This document shows positions 11,823 to 23,510 of a stretch of DNA of 64,000 nt, one piece after another. Origin of the DNA: Phragmites australis (Eukaryota; Streptophyta; Magnoliopsida; Poales; Poaceae); the NCBI RefSeq assembly GCF_958298935.1, contig NC_084927.1, forward strand, positions 32,686,001 to 32,750,000, in the 5' to 3' direction. The first letter of the stretch is position 1; each line of letters starts with the position of its first letter. The position numbers and the translations under genes were made by a program. The notes beneath the pieces are model-generated. The model saw only the letters and a program-made list of their open reading frames with translations, did no database searches and was not told the DNA's origin.

Positions 11823-13224
11823 CACTACTACAGAACAGATACAAAATAACGTCTTATCAATGTCGGTTCAACAATAACTGCGATAAAAAGTGTATTAGTG
11901 CGGGTTCTTAATCTCCTACACGTGAACAATGAGAAAGACACTAAGAACTGGTATTGATAGTCACTATCAGTACCAGTTTGTGGTTAAAACCGACACTGAT
12001 ACTTTAGTGCCGGTTCTTAATCTCCCACGCGTGAACAATGAGAAAGGTGCTAAGAACCTATCAGTGCCAGTTCATGGCTAGAACCGATACTGAAGTATCG
12101 GTACCGGTTCCGGCCATGAACCGGCACTAATACCGACCATCAGTGCAGGTTACAGCTCCCAACCGGTACTGAAACATAGCCGGACCCAAAATTACCGTTC
12201 AATACAATTTTGTTTCTCCGGTTAGTCCTCATGCCCAGTGCTATTATTATCTCTTCCTCACTTGTGCTCTCTCTCCTGTTCACACAACATAAGACAACTT
12301 TATCTCGTTCCCACTAGTGCTATAGGCAGAGACTGAAAGAGGGGGTGCTGCGCGGCACCTTACGGAAGAGGTGGAAGCTGAGGGAGACCTGCACGGGAGG
12401 GGACGAGCTCTAGAGCGCGGCATTGAGGTCCTGGACGGAGGCATCGGTGGCGATCATGACGACCATGGACCGCCCGTCAAGGACCCAGAATTGGAGATGC
12501 GCTCGCAGGGGGGCACATGGGGAGGGTGGTGGACAGGGGCATGTGTATGTAGAGGTGCGACGAGACGAGCTTGAGCACGCGGAGCACCTTCACCTCATTC
12601 TGCAGCCACCAGTTATCCTTCGATAACATGTGAGTACCCAATCTCTCCCTTCCTGTCGTCTTCTAGCAATTCATTAGACTGGATTAGATTGGATTGGATT
12701 TGCTGCTGCTTGTAATGGTATGCCTTGATTTGATCCCATCCCATCTTATCCTCTTTGATGTGTTGTGCAGGCTGGATGTGTACATCTACTACTACCAATC
12801 CCTTCACCGTCACCAGTCGAGATGAGGTGCCAGACGAGCTCGCGGGCAGTGGAGTGAGCTCGGTCCGATGCGGCGAGCCCGGGGTTGGCGTGGGCTCAAG
12901 CTCAACTTGCTGCGAGGTCCTAGGCGCGATGGATCTGTGGTGGCGGCCTTCGAGCCATCGCATTTTTCTCTCCAGGGCGCGCGTGGCGGAGCGGCTGCAG
13001 TGACGAGCAGGTGCGGCGATGTCGCACCCGCGGATCATCTTTTTCATTTTTTTGTTTTGTGAAAATACCATCAGTGTCAATTTGTGGCTCAAACTGACAC
13101 TGATATTGAGTTACTATACTGGTTCCAGATTTGGTATTGATAGTCGGTGACTATTAGTACTGGTTAAAAAAACGACAGTAAAATTATTTTTTAATGGACA
13201 CTGATATGCCTTTTTTAAGTCGTG
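11823..13224. mobile_element. Non-autonomous CACTA element with 3-bp target duplication ACT
   Basis: The left end is CACTACTACAGAACAGATAC. The right end, read in reverse complement, starts CACGACTTAAAAAAGGCATA. The element is flanked by ACT at 11820-11822 and ACT at 13225-13227, matching the 3-bp target duplication of CACTA (En/Spm) transposons. Subterminal regions (11850-12190 and 13060-13200) carry many copies of a GTGCCGGTT / AACCGGCAC-type motif in both orientations, as expected for transposase-binding subterminal repeats. No transposase is encoded. The interior holds an exon-like insert. Confidence 0.85.
12355..12599 (-). pseudogene. Exon-like cargo in CACTA element, unrecognised protein
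   Basis: On the minus strand a splice-acceptor-like GGCTGCAG ends at 12600. The following frame begins NEVKVLRVLKLVSSHLY, continues with a VLDGRSMVVMIATDASVQDL block, and has only one in-frame stop (TAG, after NAAL) in about 80 codons. Base composition is far more GC-rich than the element's AT-rich ends. This looks like a captured exon, or an exon of the element's own accessory gene. No family is recognised. Confidence 0.4.
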
Positions 13225-13726
13225 ACTACAGCTGAAAGTACTAAAGCTTCAAACTCCTTGCAAACTACTCTACCAGGCTACCAATAAAAGGAGTATGACT
13301 AGCTCCTATACTCCATAGAAAGTGGAAAATAGTAAATGTTTAGACAACAACACTTACGTGCTAAAAATTATAACAAACTATACTTTTTGGAACCCCTATG
13401 ACATTATCAAAGAACTACACCTATTTTTCACATTTTATTATAAAATGACTCATTTTACAAGCTGCTGATAATGATGACCCACATGTCACGCACATGTGGC
13501 TCTGCTAACTTAACAGTGGCAAACATGTGTAAACTATGTGTACTTTTATGATAAGGACTTCATAAAGCTTAGCGCGATAATTTTGAGCACATAAATGTAG
13601 TTCTCTAAAATTTACAAAAACAAAAAAGAAGACAGTAATAACAATTAACATACTAAATTCTATTTTATTTTTATTGGAATTTTGTTTTTGTCGCTTGAAT
13701 CCTCACTGGAATGCGGACTCGAAAGT
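13225..13726. other. AT-rich spacer, nothing recognised
   Basis: AT-rich DNA between a CACTA element and a Stowaway-like MITE. I saw no coding or repeat structure. Confidence 0.5.
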
Positions 13727-13972
13727 GCTCCATCCAGTCACAAAAGCATGACATTTTGGATACGCTTTGGGTTAAACTTTCAAAAAATTACTATCAATAT
13801 CTTTTAAAATTTAGTTGAAAAATATGTAAATCATATGCGCATACTTGTCTTAAAAAGTATTTTATAATATCATAATTTTATAAATATTATCTAATAGAAA
13901 ATAATAATCAAACTACACTTTGAAGATCTTATTGTCATCCAAAATATCAAGAATTTGTGAGCGGAGTTAGTA
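13727..13972. mobile_element. Stowaway-type (Tc1/mariner) MITE
   Basis: The left terminus CTCCATCCAGTCACAAAAGC followed by ATGACATTTTGGAT pairs with the right terminus, whose reverse complement reads CTAACTCCGCTCACAAATTC then TTGATATTTTGGAT. The roughly 40-bp inverted repeats, AT-rich interior and about 245-bp length fit Stowaway MITEs. The TA target duplication is clear only on the right. Confidence 0.7.
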
Positions 13973-14542
13973 GCATAAGCTAGATGTGAGTTATAGAGCT
14001 GGTGGAAAATAAATAAACTAAAGACAGATCTTAGCAGCCAACCGAAATTCCATTGGCATATCAAAAATGTCAAAAGCCTATTGCTAATGGACAACTCTTC
14101 TATATAACATGTCTTATAATCATTTTAACTTTACACCATATTACAACATCCACATCAGCATGCACAAGTAGTACAGCATATATCTTGGTTAATTACACGT
14201 TCATGACGCTCGAAGTGGATCACCACTTGAAGCTGCACACAGCAGGCACGAAAACGGGTCGATACTGCAAGCACCCAATTGATCGTTACTGATCACTTCC
14301 CTCAAGTACACTTTATTTTGCCCTCCAACCTCCAATTTATTTTGCGATCGAGCGACCATTGATTGACACTAGGGTACTGCATGGTGGTTAGTCGTCCTAA
14401 TCTCAATCAGTCCGTGGTTGGTCCGCACCCATCCAGCAGCAGTTGCACCTGCACATACCGCCTGAGGTGACGAAACTGCCCCCCAGGCATGCACTTACGT
14501 GGCAAGGGAATCGGGACTCAGGATCAGTGCTCTGCTCGAGGA
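13973..14542. other. 3' flank of RING gene 1
   Basis: No coding signal. This contains the presumed 3' UTR and downstream DNA of the minus-strand RING-H2 gene. Confidence 0.5.
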
Positions 14543-15055
14543 TCATGAGCCCAACCGTGCCCTGCCAAGTAGGCCGGCGCGCCGACGCGGCAGCAGGTGG
14601 GAACGACACAGCGGGCAAGTCACCTCGCCCAGGTCGATCCAGCGGTCGATGCAGCCCGTGTGGAACGCGTGGGTGCAGTTGCCCAGCCGCCGCACCTCGT
14701 CCGTCGCCTCCAGCGTCTCCAGGCACACCCGGCACGTCGGTTCCCCCGAGGCCTCGTCTTCTGCCACCGCCAGCGACCGCTTCCTCGATGGCGAGCGCTC
14801 CGTGAGGCTGAGCTCCAGGAACTCGACGGGCGGGAGGCGCTGCTTGACAGCCTCCGGCGGCGGGCCGTCCCCGCGCGGAGGGCGTTGGGGGCCGTTGATG
14901 AGCGGCGCGTGGTCCTCGGGGGTGTAGGGGAACTCGTAGAGACCGAGGAAGCAGAGTAGCAACACGAACACCAGCGCGACGGCGTGGAGGACCTTGAACA
15001 GGGCCGCGATGGGGCGCGGCACCGCGTCGCAGTAGCACACCAGGGGGAAAGTCAT
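14543..15055 (-). CDS. RING-H2 zinc-finger protein, probable E3 ubiquitin ligase with N-terminal membrane segment
   Basis: Intronless gene for a 170-aa protein. Residues about 15-40 form a hydrophobic helix (VLHAVALVFVLLLCFLGLY), a likely membrane anchor. A Pro-rich linker (about 55-75) leads to a RING-H2 domain: C108-x2-C111, C127-x-H129, H132, C135, then C147-x2-C150, with the conserved W139 after the central Cys. That spacing is complete, so E2 binding and ubiquitin ligation are likely. The N-terminal MTFPLVCYC plus small size resembles plant RHA2/XERICO/BRH1-like RING-H2 proteins, though the exact subfamily is not certain. The frame stays open upstream to 15472, but I chose the ATG at 15055 because the added N-terminus is compositionally unlike a protein and the methionine precedes the family-like start. 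Strongly GC-rich compared with flanks. Confidence 0.85.
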   Translation of the reverse strand: MTFPLVCYCDAVPRPIAALFKVLHAVALVFVLLLCFLGLYEFPYTPEDHAPLINGPQRPPRGDGPPPEAVKQRLPPVEFLELSLTERSPSRKRSLAVAEDEASGEPTCRVCLETLEATDEVRRLGNCTHAFHTGCIDRWIDLGEVTCPLCRSHLLPRRRAGLLGRARLGS

Positions 15056-15849
15056 GACGGCCGCGGCGGCACGAGCCGGAAGTAACGGTACGGAGGAAGA
15101 CGCTGCAGCTAGCACGAAGGCCAGGAGGCCGCCGTGGTCTCGGGCACGGGGTGCATGCGTCTGTTTGGTTGGTTTCAGCGGGGCACAGAGGCGAGGGTAC
15201 GTCCGTGTGGATATTAAGGGACGAGCCTCCCGAAAAGAGGAGAAAGGTGGTTCGTTTTCTCGTGCTTTGCACGACGCGTGGCTGCGGAAATTGAAGGGGG
15301 TGGACCGGTGAAATGGTTGCAGCGTGGCTGTTGTACGTTCTACAAGTCGGCCCGGACTGCATATCTCGGCGCACCGCGCGCGTTGTATCATCTCATGGAA
15401 ATTAAAACGCGAGCACAAGGTGAAAGTTGTCGTCTTGGCACATGAATATTCGGAGAAACTGGTGCATCGCACGGCCGGGATGGGGCGCCTGCTTTTTTCC
15501 TGATGGGACTCGTCTGGAGAGACAAGCCATGCGTATGCCGTCGCATCCTACACGGGTTCGGCGTGATCCGAGTTCCGGTATGTCGTGTGACAGGTTTTAT
15601 TCGGGTTGGTTGGGGCCGTGTGGCCATGATATGGTTATGCGTCGTCCATTGTGGTAGCTGTGAGTTAGGCTCATGCGAGTGCGTGATAGCCCTCCAAGCT
15701 TACTTTCCTTCCAAGTGCTATCTTTTATTTCTTTTAATATATTTTTTAAAATTTATATGAGTAATTTTTCTTTATAAAAAGCTAGCTAGCTCTCTAAGAT
15801 TCCCTTCCGTGCCAGTAAAATAAGAGATAGCAGCGTGCTCTTATCATCC
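15056..15849. other. Upstream region of RING gene 1
   Basis: The first 400 bases upstream of the start are GC-rich and contain the putative 5' UTR and promoter. A weak TATA-like TTAATAT occurs near 15212-15218 on the minus strand, too weak to call. The rest is AT-rich up to the copia LTR. Confidence 0.4.
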
Positions 15850-17236
15850 GTTGCTTGCAATTGTGCATGCCAAAGGCTTCATCAGAGCATTTATCAAAAA
15901 GATTTTCATCGGTTCAAGGGAAGATGGAATTATACACGTCGGATGGTCCAATGATTGAATGGACGCCGGATGCTTCACCAGAGCATTTTTCAGAAGTGTT
16001 CCTTCGGTTCGATGACAGAAATGGAGTTATACACACCAGATATTTTGGTACTTGTACCACTGCTAACACCGACACATCTGGTGTTTACGATTTTTTTTAT
16101 GAGCTTTCAATAGAGAATTTTAATTGTGACTAACTGGAGATGGAGACAAATGGAGTTGGAGAAACTTGTGTGCTTGTCTTATGATATGTAGGTGGAGAAT
16201 GCAACTTGACAGTCAATGGTGAGATGATCGAGACTAAGCGGGGTGCTTGGTGTTGGACGATCAAGGAGAGTCGAACGGAGTCAAAGATGATCCTAGCTGT
16301 ACACATGGAGAGCAATCAAAGCTTGAGAAGATGGATGAAGACGGTATGTTGACAAAGTCAACATAAGATATGCTGGTGTAAGTGATAAGACGATCCGAAG
16401 GATTGAAAGTGGGAGAGACTTGCCGCAGTCGAGATCATAAGACGGAGTACACGTGTCATCATCAGGAATGTTATTTAGGAAGCAAGAAATCTAGATTACT
16501 TGGAGGGCAAGGAATCTAGAAAACTTGGCATCCAAAGAAGCTCCTAAAGCCTATAAATATAGGTGGAGGGCCATGCGAGCATCCTTGAGCCAGGCATATA
16601 AGAGTGGTGTGCTAGGGTTTTAGAAGAGAGAAAGAGAAGAGTTTAGCCTATGGTTTAGGTGAGAGCTGTGTATCCAAAAATATTTTGTAATCCGCTGAAA
16701 ATAGGGTATTCCTCTGCAAGTAATGAATTGTGTTTTCTCTTATGCTTGTGTTCATCTCCTTCTAGTTTCTGTCTCTTAGCTCCTTCGCATGATTGCAAGT
16801 TTTTTAGTTTTGTTGCGATTTTTATTTTGGTTGGACAACTGAATTTTTGCATCGTGTTGAAGTTATTCTTCATGTTGCTAAAGGGATAAGAATCATCTAT
16901 AAGTTTGTCTTAAACCATCTCTTACCTCTGGATTCGTTATCTTGGAGAATTTCTTCACCTGGCGCCTAGTTTATTGGATCTAAGTGTTTCTTCTTTCATT
17001 TGTAAGTTTGTTTGAGCTATGACACTTGGAGTAGTTTTTTATGGAGCATATGGTTCAGATCCATCATTTAGAGCTATGTTCTTTATTAAGATTTTTGGTG
17101 TGCTTTATTCTTGTTTTCTTCGTTTCTATCTTTCATGTTTTGATTTGAGGCGCATTAGGTGAAAGATTAGGGTAGGTCATCCAAAATTTTGGTGAGGCTC
17201 CTATTACCCCCTCTAGTCGCCTTCCACAATTCTACA
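15850..17236 (+). mobile_element. 5' LTR of a Ty1/copia element (SIRE-like)
   Basis: The right boundary is set by a primer-binding site at 17239. A TATA box (CCTATAAATATAGG, 16550-16563) sits about 690 bp before the LTR end. The U3 part contains the repeated CGGATGGTCC / CGCCGGATGC motif family typical of large grass copia LTRs. A block at 34490-35841 on the opposite strand carries similar motifs. The left end is approximate; no second LTR or target duplication was found. Confidence 0.6.
16551..16560 (+). promoter_or_regulatory. TATA box inside the copia LTR
   Basis: CTATAAATAT in the U3/R part of the LTR, followed downstream by GC-containing R-like sequence. It is the expected start site for the element's genomic RNA. 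Confidence 0.5.
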
Positions 17237-17238
17237 AT

Positions 17239-17252
17239 TGGTTTTAGAGCCA
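17239..17252 (+). other. tRNA primer-binding site (initiator Met type)
   Basis: TGGTTTTAGAGCCA lies 2 bp after the LTR end. It is a slightly altered form of TGGTATCAGAGC, the common copia primer-binding site complementary to the 3' end of initiator methionine tRNA. Confidence 0.65.
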
Positions 17253-17299
17253 AGTTTGATCATCAGTTGACCTTAATCGACTTTGTGATCCATAGGCGA

Positions 17300-20200
17300 C
17301 AATTGAGAGAAATGGAAAAATACCATTCTTTGAGGGTCATGACTATTCATATTGGAAGGTGCACATAGAGGTTTATCTCTTAAGCCAAGTAAGTGCTATA
17401 TAGGATACTGTTGACTACAACTACGAAATTCCTATTGCTCGTACTTCTTAGGCCTAAACTGCTCAATATGAGGCCAATAACATGGCTAGAAATATCTTGT
17501 TCGGCACTCTGAGTTGTAACGAGTTTGATAGGGTTCAACACATTCGCACCGCTAGAGAGATTTGATCCACTCTTAGTGTTTTTCATAAGGGCACAAACTT
17601 GATTAAGGCTAGACGCCAGAGAACTTACAATCATGAGTATCAGATGTTTGTGCAAGGTTTTGGAGAGTCTTTAGATGCCATGTTTATGAGATTCGATGGG
17701 ATTGTGAGCAATCTTAGATCCACTAGGGTTTTTCCTTATTCTGATCCTGAGAGGGCGATCAATTTTCTCTATACTCTTGACCCTAGCATTTGGGAGGTGA
17801 AGACCTCTAGCATTAAAGAGTCATCTAGCTACGATACCCTGACTTGTGATGAGCTGTTTAGCAAGCTTAAGTCCACATAGATATCTAAGGCAGCTAGAAT
17901 AGGTTAGGAAATCACCTACCTCAGAATATGCCGTTGGTTTCAGAATCTATCAATGACAGTTAGGCGGGAGGTGGTTTTTCTTGTGCTAACCCTTCACTTG
18001 GTGCCTTTTTTTTTGTCTTTCCTGGTCTCTATTATAGAAGAGTAGGTGGATGGACTTGATGATGAAGATCTTGCATTGATCATGAAGAAATTTACCCGCT
18101 TCTACAACAACCGTCAAGACTAGAGGAGAGATAATCCTCATGCTTGCTATGAGTGTGGTGACACCACTCATTTTAAGGCAGACTACCCCTAGCTCAAGAA
18201 GAAAGAAGACCACAACCACGTTCATAACAAGCACCTGAAGAATAAGAAGCCCTTCTACAAGAACCGCTATAAGATGGTCAAGAAGGCGGCCAATGCAGCT
18301 TCACAAGCCTTTGTGGCAACACTCAGCGACATCACACTTTCTCAAGTGAGGATGAGAGCTCGAAAGAGGAGAAGCAGCTCATGAAGAACAAGGACTTCAC
18401 CGACCTAGGCTTCATAGTAGGTGAGAATGACAACCTTGAGCTTGATGAGGTACAATCATCTTATGATCAGCTTTTTGTTAATGTAGATCCTTTAATTGAT
18501 GCACTGGTTAGTCAAGATAGGTTGGTTCGAAGTACAGCTAGCGAGGTTAAGGAATTCAAGTCTAAGCTAGAATGTTCATTGTTTGAGCTTGAGTTGCATA
18601 GTTCTAGGGCTAAAAATGAGGAAGAGTAGTGTGAAAGTTGTGTTGTAGTCATGATAGTGCTTACTGAGCTTCAGACTTTGTATTCTCAAGTTGTCAATCA
18701 GCTTGAGATTGCTGAGAAGAAGCTTCTTGAGGAGTAGTCTAGACCTACTCTTTTAGGTGCTTGTAAAAATTGCCCTTTTCTTGCAAAATATGTTGAATTG
18801 AAGGCAAGTGTATTAAGGAGTTAGAGTCTAGATTGGAGAGTACTGGGTGTTCTAAGGATGTGCAACTGAATTGTTCCACCTGCATCATCTTTAAGGACAA
18901 ACTTAGCTGGGTAAGAAAGCAAGCTTAGAAGCTCATGGTTGAAAATGAGTACCTTCTTTCTCTTGTGGAGAAGTGCTCAGAAGGTAAGGGTAAGATGGAT
19001 TTGATTTTGGCCAAAACCAAAATGTGTGCGGATAAGGCAGGATTAGCTCTAGATTTAGGTTTCGAGAGAGTGGCTTATAACAAGCTTGACAAGACTGTTT
19101 TCACCACATCTAGTACCCTTGAGACCGAAAAAGCCAAGATCAATACCACACATCTTGTGCTAGAAAAGAAAAATCTCATGCCATAACCTATGAAGAAAGA
19201 GTTTCCACAAACACAACCTAGGAAAGCTCCTCAGCTTGAGAAAACCCCCATGAGAGATTCTAGAGTGATTAGCAGGTTAATTCCTGAGAGATACTATGTT
19301 TGCACTTACTGCCAGAGGAAGGGCCACCTAGTTGAATTTTGTTTTTGCCGTAGGAGAGATGAGCGACGTAAGTGGGAGTGGAGCACTCAGGACATGTATC
19401 ATCCTTCTTTTGATGTACATGAGCCTTTTCCTCGCCTCACTCATGAGTTTCCTACGCTTTTTACTTTCCTTCTAGAGGTGGTGTCTGGCATAGACCATAT
19501 CATAGTTCATATGATTTTGGTCCGCATGTCAGAGGTTTCGAGTCACAGCATTTTGGCAGCCCACATTTTCCTCATCATGCCCACCCCCAGCGTGCTAGAT
19601 CTGATTTACATACACCTATTTTTACTCTTTCTCCTCGAGTGACTCGGTGCTAGATTTTCAAGATTTTTTTACTTACCTCAGCACTGACTACTCGAGCTCT
19701 TCTTACTTTATGTAGGTGGTAGGTGGAGGCCTAAAGAACAAATGGTTCATTGACTCCGATTGTTCGCACCATATGCCCGGGGATGCATCATGGTTTTCCA
19801 GTCTCACCCCGATGAAGCGGCATGAGTAAATCACATTTAGTGATGATTGAAAAGGAAGATTAAAGGCCAAATGTACAGTAAAGATACGTGCGAGTTTTAC
19901 TTTTAAAGATGTGGCTTTGGTGGAGCATCTGGGGTATAATTTGCTTTATGTATCTCAGTTGTTGGATGAGAACTTGGAAGCGCGTTTCAAGCATAATGCT
20001 TCTCGAGTTCTTGATTCCTCGGCGTTTTAGTTTGTCAGATTTCTCAAGTTAGGAGAGTTTTTAGGGTAATTTTTTCTAAGTTTTTTTATTCTTCTCAATG
20101 TTTGATTGCATAACCTTCTTCTAAGCTTTGGATGTGGCATATGAGGCTAAGGCACATGAGTTTTGATTTGCTCACATGGTTCAGTGCCCTTGGCTTGATC

Positions 20201-21560
20201 TGAGGATTGCTCAAGCTCAAGTTTGAGAAGAACCTTGTTTGCACTCCTTATCGATATGGCAAGATGGTTACCGCCTCTCACATACCAGTTAATCTGGTGA
20301 TGACTGAACGACCGGGAGAACTTCTTCATATAGACATTGTTGGTCCGTCAAGAGTCTGTTCGGCTGGTGGGAAGTTGTATATACTTGTCATTGTTGATAA
20401 CTACCCTCGCTATTCTTGGGTGTTATTTCTTGCAAGCAAGGATGAGGTGTATTCACACTTTCAAAGCTTATCTTTGAGACTGTTCAAGGAACTCCCTGCT
20501 GTATTAAGAGCAATCTGTAGTGATAATAGCACCGAGTCAAGAACTCTCTTTTTGATACTTTCTGTCTTGAACATGGTATTGACCATCAATTTTCTGCCCT
20601 ACGTGTTTCTCAGCAGAATGACATGATTGAAAAGAAAAACCGAACCTTGGTTGAGATGGCTAGGATGATGCTTGATAAGCATTGGACTCCTAGGATGTTC
20701 TAGGCAGAGGCAATTACACAGCTGGTTATATCTCAAATCGGATTTTCTTGTGCTTGATTTTGAATGTGACCTCTTATGAGTTGTGTTTTAGGAGGAAGCC
20801 GAAGGTTTTACACTTGAGAGTATTTGGCTATCGTTGCTTCATCCTAAAATGTGGCAATATTGATAAGTTCGAGTCATGTTCTTCCAATGAGATTTTCTTG
20901 GGTTATTCGGTTCATGGTCATGCCTACATGGTTTATAATCTTAACACCAATATTATCATAGAGTCCTGTGATGTGACCTTTGATGAATCGACCCCTTGTG
21001 CTAGATCTGTTCTTGAGTGTGCATGTGATCAAAACATGAGTGAAAGTATTTTTGTAGATGACAACCTTCCAGCTCTCGGTGATGACGAGAATAATCCAGT
21101 ACTTCCTAGTATCACACATGCTTCTGAGCTGGTTACTGCCTCTTCGACAACGGCAAAGGGTACTGCAGCCTCTATTTTTACTTCAGCGGCTTTCGAGTCT
21201 TCAACAGCAGTATTTGAGAGGGAGATATTCTCAGAGCACGAGGCCCCTAAACACATTTAGCAGAGACATCCACCACAGATAATGATTAGTGATCTCAATG
21301 AAAGGGTAACAAGTTCTAAATCCATTCAACATATTTATTTCACAGATTCTGCATTTGTTGCTTTCTTTGAGCCCCATGATGTTGGCATGCCATGCATGAA
21401 TAACTTGAGAACTTTGAGAGAAACCAAGTTTGGATCCTTGTATAACCACCTCCAAATATCATACCATAGGCATCAAATGGGTTTCCAAGAACAAACAGTG
21501 GGGGATGGGTCTGTAGTAAAAAACAAATCTCGACTTGCACCCATCCGAACTTAGACTTCT
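17300..21560 (+). pseudogene. Ty1/copia gag-protease-integrase polyprotein, broken and truncated before reverse transcriptase
   Basis: Domains in order on the plus strand: a UBN2-type gag (17310-17880, with FFEGHDYSYWKVH and later LDAMFMRFDGIVSNLRS); a CCHC-like knuckle (about 18150, CYECGDTTHFKADYP, last Cys lost to Tyr/Pro context); a basic linker; a long coiled-coil section (18380-19190); a second Cys-rich motif (YYVCTYCQRKGHLVEFCF, 19300); a protease-like FIDSDCSHHMPGD (19750); a gag-pre-integrase segment (20130); and the integrase core with HIDIVGPSR (first Asp), ICSDNSTES (second Asp) and NDMIEKKNRTLVEMAR (Glu), ending with the LRVFGYRCFI...EIFLGYS segment (20820-20910). There are many in-frame stops. 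Reverse transcriptase, RNase H and the 3' LTR are absent; the element is cut off near 21560. The large gag with coiled coil points to the SIRE/Maximus group. Confidence 0.85.
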
Positions 21561-21773
21561 TTCTTTTTTAATGTAATAGGCAACTCTCGTACCAGTTTGT
21601 TTAAAAGAACATAGATTTTTCATTAGTATCATCTCATGAGGCTGGAACCCACTGAATGGATTAGTTACAAAGACTATAATGCACATGAAAATTAGTTTAA
21701 ATTTGAAGAGTGGTTGTTTATTATAAAGAAAACGAGGAATCTAAATACAAGCCAGTGCCATTTCATACACTTA
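21561..21773. other. Junction DNA after truncated copia element
   Basis: Short unresolved stretch between the copia break and a MITE-like element. Confidence 0.4.
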
Positions 21774-22108
21774 GGGCGACCACAATGTTTATTACCTAAC
21801 CGGGTAGTTAGGTGGGGTCGTATACCACTAAATAATAGTTTTTGCAATTGACACAATGTATAGTAGTAGTGTAGGTATAGTAGTAAATAATAGTTTTTAC
21901 AAAATAATATCTCTGATGTTCTGCAATAGCAAAAGGACGGGGATGAATGGATAAAGGGGAAACAATATTTTTTTAAGTGCATGTTGCCTAGTAGTAGCGC
22001 TACTACTAGTAGCAAGCTACTACCCGCTTTAATAGCACCTCCCAATGTTTGTTGTCGACAACAAGACCTTACTACTCCTCTTATTCTCTCATTGTGGCTG
22101 ATCTTAGA
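21774..22108. mobile_element. MITE-like element with short inverted ends
   Basis: The left end TAGGGCGACCACAATG and the right end, reverse complement TAAGATCAGCCACAATG, form an imperfect 16-17 bp inverted repeat around about 335 bp of AT-rich, TAGTAG-rich sequence. The family (PIF/Harbinger or hAT type) is not resolved and target duplications are unclear. Confidence 0.5.
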
Positions 22109-23082
22109 TATGCCAAGGTGGACCCACCGTAGGGGTAGCCGCCCTGGGTCCCTAGGAGCTACCAAGGGTACCCTACCTAGTCTACAAGCCCACAAGCCTA
22201 GGCCTAGTCTACCCCTTGCCCCTAACCTCTTGTTTCCACAGTTCCATGCTCGGTGCTCGTGCTTCGTCCCTTGCCCCTTGGAGTTGGTAGCACCCATCTG
22301 CCCGATGAATCAGCGATGGAGAGAGGAGGGCTTATGGGTGGCGGAGGCATCACGCCACCCGATGCCGCCACAAGCACCTCCCCTATGCCCAACGTCGCGT
22401 CCTCCCCCACTAAAATTAATAAGTTTCCCCAATCATTCCTCCTTTTCCTTCTCAATTCTCAATTCTCACCCGACGCCATCCCTTCCTCCTCCTCCTGCAA
22501 GGTTGGACAGAGACCCGCGTTTGCCGTGAAGGTGGACTCCTGCACGCTCGCTCGTCTCTAGCCCTCTACCACTCCATTATGTCCTTGTCCCTTGTCGATT
22601 CACTCAATTTCTTGGATGATCTTTGCTAGTTCGTCACTTATTGCATTTGCTAGCCATCCGGATTGCTGCTTAAACATTTGTAAAGTAGTTTACGGAGTTA
22701 GCTTTCTTTTTTCCCACCTTCTTTCTATTTGTTATCAAAGCTTGTTACTGCATCCTATTGCAAGCTTCCAAAACCAGTCTTAAATTTCTGTTCTTTTTCA
22801 CCAGCACTGTTGTTTTCTTATATGTGTATGCTTGATTTGGCGAAGAGGTTGAGATAGGCAACAGCATCGGTGTTAGATCTGCACCAAACCCCAAGAAGGC
22901 AGCTGAAAAAGGTGGCAATAGCAAGCAACAAGTTCTTCTCCCAGGTCTTTTTTAAACATTTTGGGGTGTCCTACTTATTTTCATTGTCTTCGGATATAGT
23001 AAAATAATTTAATTTAGAATAGCGGCTAAGATCTTGGGAAAACCTAAGTTAATATTCTAGATATTGTGAATTTGAATAGAGA
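22109..23082. other. Unresolved DNA with a GC-rich block
   Basis: A GC-rich stretch at about 22110-22560 is open in several frames on both strands, without domains; the rest is T-rich. It resembles a 5' UTR or first-exon fragment but no gene follows. Confidence 0.4.
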
Positions 23083-23510
23083 ACCTTTACAGTACACCAT
23101 GATACTAGATGATGGAGAGTATTATTATTGTGATCCAACCGTCTATTTTAGTAGGTATTATTGTAATTATCTTGATACCCTTAGGGTAATTACGTTATTG
23201 ACTGACCGAACTTCGGACCTTCGTCACCCATCATCGACCGATCGACGGAGGGTGGAAACCCTAATAAATGAAATGAACAGAATAAGTGAAAGCTTATCCG
23301 AAGAATAAACTAACATTTTGATCTTCCCTAATTAAACATATAATTTACAAGTTTATCATAGTTTTTTTTTCTAATCCTACCCTTATGATACCCATAATAC
23401 TCTTTAATGATACCCATGATACTGATGGACGATAGAGTATTATTGGGTCAATCTAAGCCACCGGATGAAAAAATAGATGATATACACTTATTTAGGTGTA
23501 CTGTAAAAGT
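23083..23510. mobile_element. Inverted-repeat element (MITE-like), about 430 bp
   Basis: The left end ACCTTTACAGTACACC is matched by a right end that reads ACTTTTACAGTACACC in reverse complement. Internal sequences also pair in part (the GATACTAGATGATGG and ATAGATGATATAC regions). It has no coding capacity; the 80-codon frame at 23066-23308 overlaps its left half and is not supported as a gene. Superfamily unknown. Confidence 0.5.

Noticed and set aside
14403..15374. 323-codon open frame on the minus strand overlapping RING gene 1
   Set aside because: A shadow in another frame of the GC-rich RING coding sequence; it does not encode the Cys/His pattern.
15056..15472. N-terminal extension of the RING gene 1 frame to 309 aa
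   Set aside because: The extension is irregular in composition, probably contains promoter and 5' UTR, and the ATG at 15055 gives a family-like N-terminus.
22000..22561. Open frames up to 182 codons in a GC-rich block
   Set aside because: Open on both strands with Pro/Ser-rich low-complexity products and no recognisable domain.
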